Assembly (NCBI GenBank): GCA_947176055.1
Contig: CAMWPE010000140.1
Location: 1 to 6,559, forward strand
Length of the DNA stretch: 6,559 bases
Direction of reading: 5' to 3'
Origin: an uncultured Desulfovibrio sp.
Lineage (GTDB): Bacteria; Desulfobacterota; Desulfovibrionia; Desulfovibrionales; Desulfovibrionaceae
Under the pieces are notes generated by a model, which saw only the letters and a list, made by a program, of their open reading frames with translations, searched no databases and was not told where the DNA came from. Position 1 is the first letter of the stretch. Each line of letters begins with the position of its first letter. A program made the translations under genes and the position numbers. Positions 6,308 to 6,559 of this stretch are shown here, in pieces.

Positions 6308-6559
6308 ATGAAGAAAATCTCCATCCTGTAAACCGTTCTGATTTTCACGCTATTTTTGTGCGCCGCGGCCCAGCCTGTCCCTGGACGTGACGATCCGGCA
6401 ATAAAAGATGGGCCGATTCATCTCGAGACCATGGGCAGCCTGCTTTTTGGGGGAACCGTGACCACAAAGCCAAACGGGGACACCTTTCATGGCGATCATG
6501 GATACGCGCAGTATTACATTCCCCAGAATTCACGAAAATATCCGCTCATACTCTGGCAC
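6308..6559 (+). pseudogene. Secreted alpha/beta-hydrolase-like gene, 5' part, with in-frame TAA at codon 8
   Basis: The frame begins ATG-AAG-AAA (M-K-K-I-S-I-L) after an AAGGAG site (about 6291-6296, 11 bases upstream) and meets TAA at 6329-6331. It then stays open for 76 codons to the window edge. Ignoring the stop, residues 1-21 make a good Sec signal peptide (basic start, V-L-I-F-T-L-F-L core, A-A-A end). Downstream come MGSLLFGGTV, Y-A-Q-Y-Y-I-P-Q-N-S and KYPLILWH, which resembles the first strand and the beginning of the oxyanion-hole His-Gly of secreted esterase-like alpha/beta hydrolases; the catalytic residues lie beyond the window. Position 8 would suit Lys (AAA to TAA), but other sense codons are possible. 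No alternative start with a ribosome binding site lies between the stop and the hydrophobic core. Divergence from an AraC regulator fits an inducible exported hydrolase. The enzyme class is inferred from a short segment. Confidence 0.65.

Noticed and set aside
6329..6331. TAA as a reassigned sense codon in this organism
   Set aside because: dut and the 373-residue gene end in TAA at points consistent with family length or frame end, and lctP has no in-frame TAA over 526 codons.
6308..6375. Lipoprotein signal (lipobox) in the hydrolase
   Set aside because: The sequence before the cysteine is L-F-L-C, lacking the small residue required just before Cys; an ordinary signal peptide ending A-A-A fits better.

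Overview
The window reads as a bacterial chromosome segment of moderate GC. It comes from an organism that secretes proteins (two or three signal peptides) and takes up lactate. Sequence alone does not fix the lineage. Secreted soluble coiled-coil and small Cys-containing proteins suggest a Gram-negative. Several interrupted genes and long, more AT-rich gaps suggest a host-associated or otherwise decaying genome, or a draft assembly with base errors.

Layout: (1) 1-1580, minus: most of an L-lactate permease gene (lctP/lldP family), whose C-terminus runs off the left edge. (2) 1581-1886: spacer holding the permease ribosome binding site and a start-less open frame. (3) 1887-2324, minus: complete dut (dUTPase). 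(4) 2325-2428: short divergent spacer with an inverted repeat. (5) 2429-3550, plus: a secreted, helical, charged protein of 373 residues with no assigned function. (6) 3551-3833: convergent spacer. (7) 3834-4342, minus: a small secreted protein gene broken by a one-base frameshift; a good sigma70-type promoter (4569-4597) points at it. (8) 4343-5063: disturbed zone with two doubtful small ORFs, a perfect 21-bp inverted repeat with a 7-nt spacer (4789-4837), and directly after it a 5'-less, frameshifted gene remnant (4838-5063). (9) 5064-5244: short spacer with nothing convincing. (10) 5245-6144, minus: an AraC-family regulator broken by one in-frame TAA between its two helix-turn-helix units. 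(11) 6145-6307: divergent control region with a 12-bp direct repeat at 21-bp spacing, followed by a TATAAT -10 box lacking a good -35. (12) 6308-window end, plus: start of a secreted alpha/beta-hydrolase-like gene, also interrupted by an in-frame TAA, in its signal peptide.

Items 10-12 form a recognisable regulatory unit: an AraC-type activator, its likely tandem operator, and a divergent secreted esterase-like target. Both protein genes carry a TAA where a sense codon is expected, while the operator and promoter look intact. With the two frameshifted genes this makes four interrupted genes within about 2.7 kb. The left 3.5 kb (lctP, dut, the 373-residue protein) shows no lesions in the visible parts. 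I did not find a new defence or mobile system; the least explained structure is the 21-bp inverted repeat and the gene debris around it.
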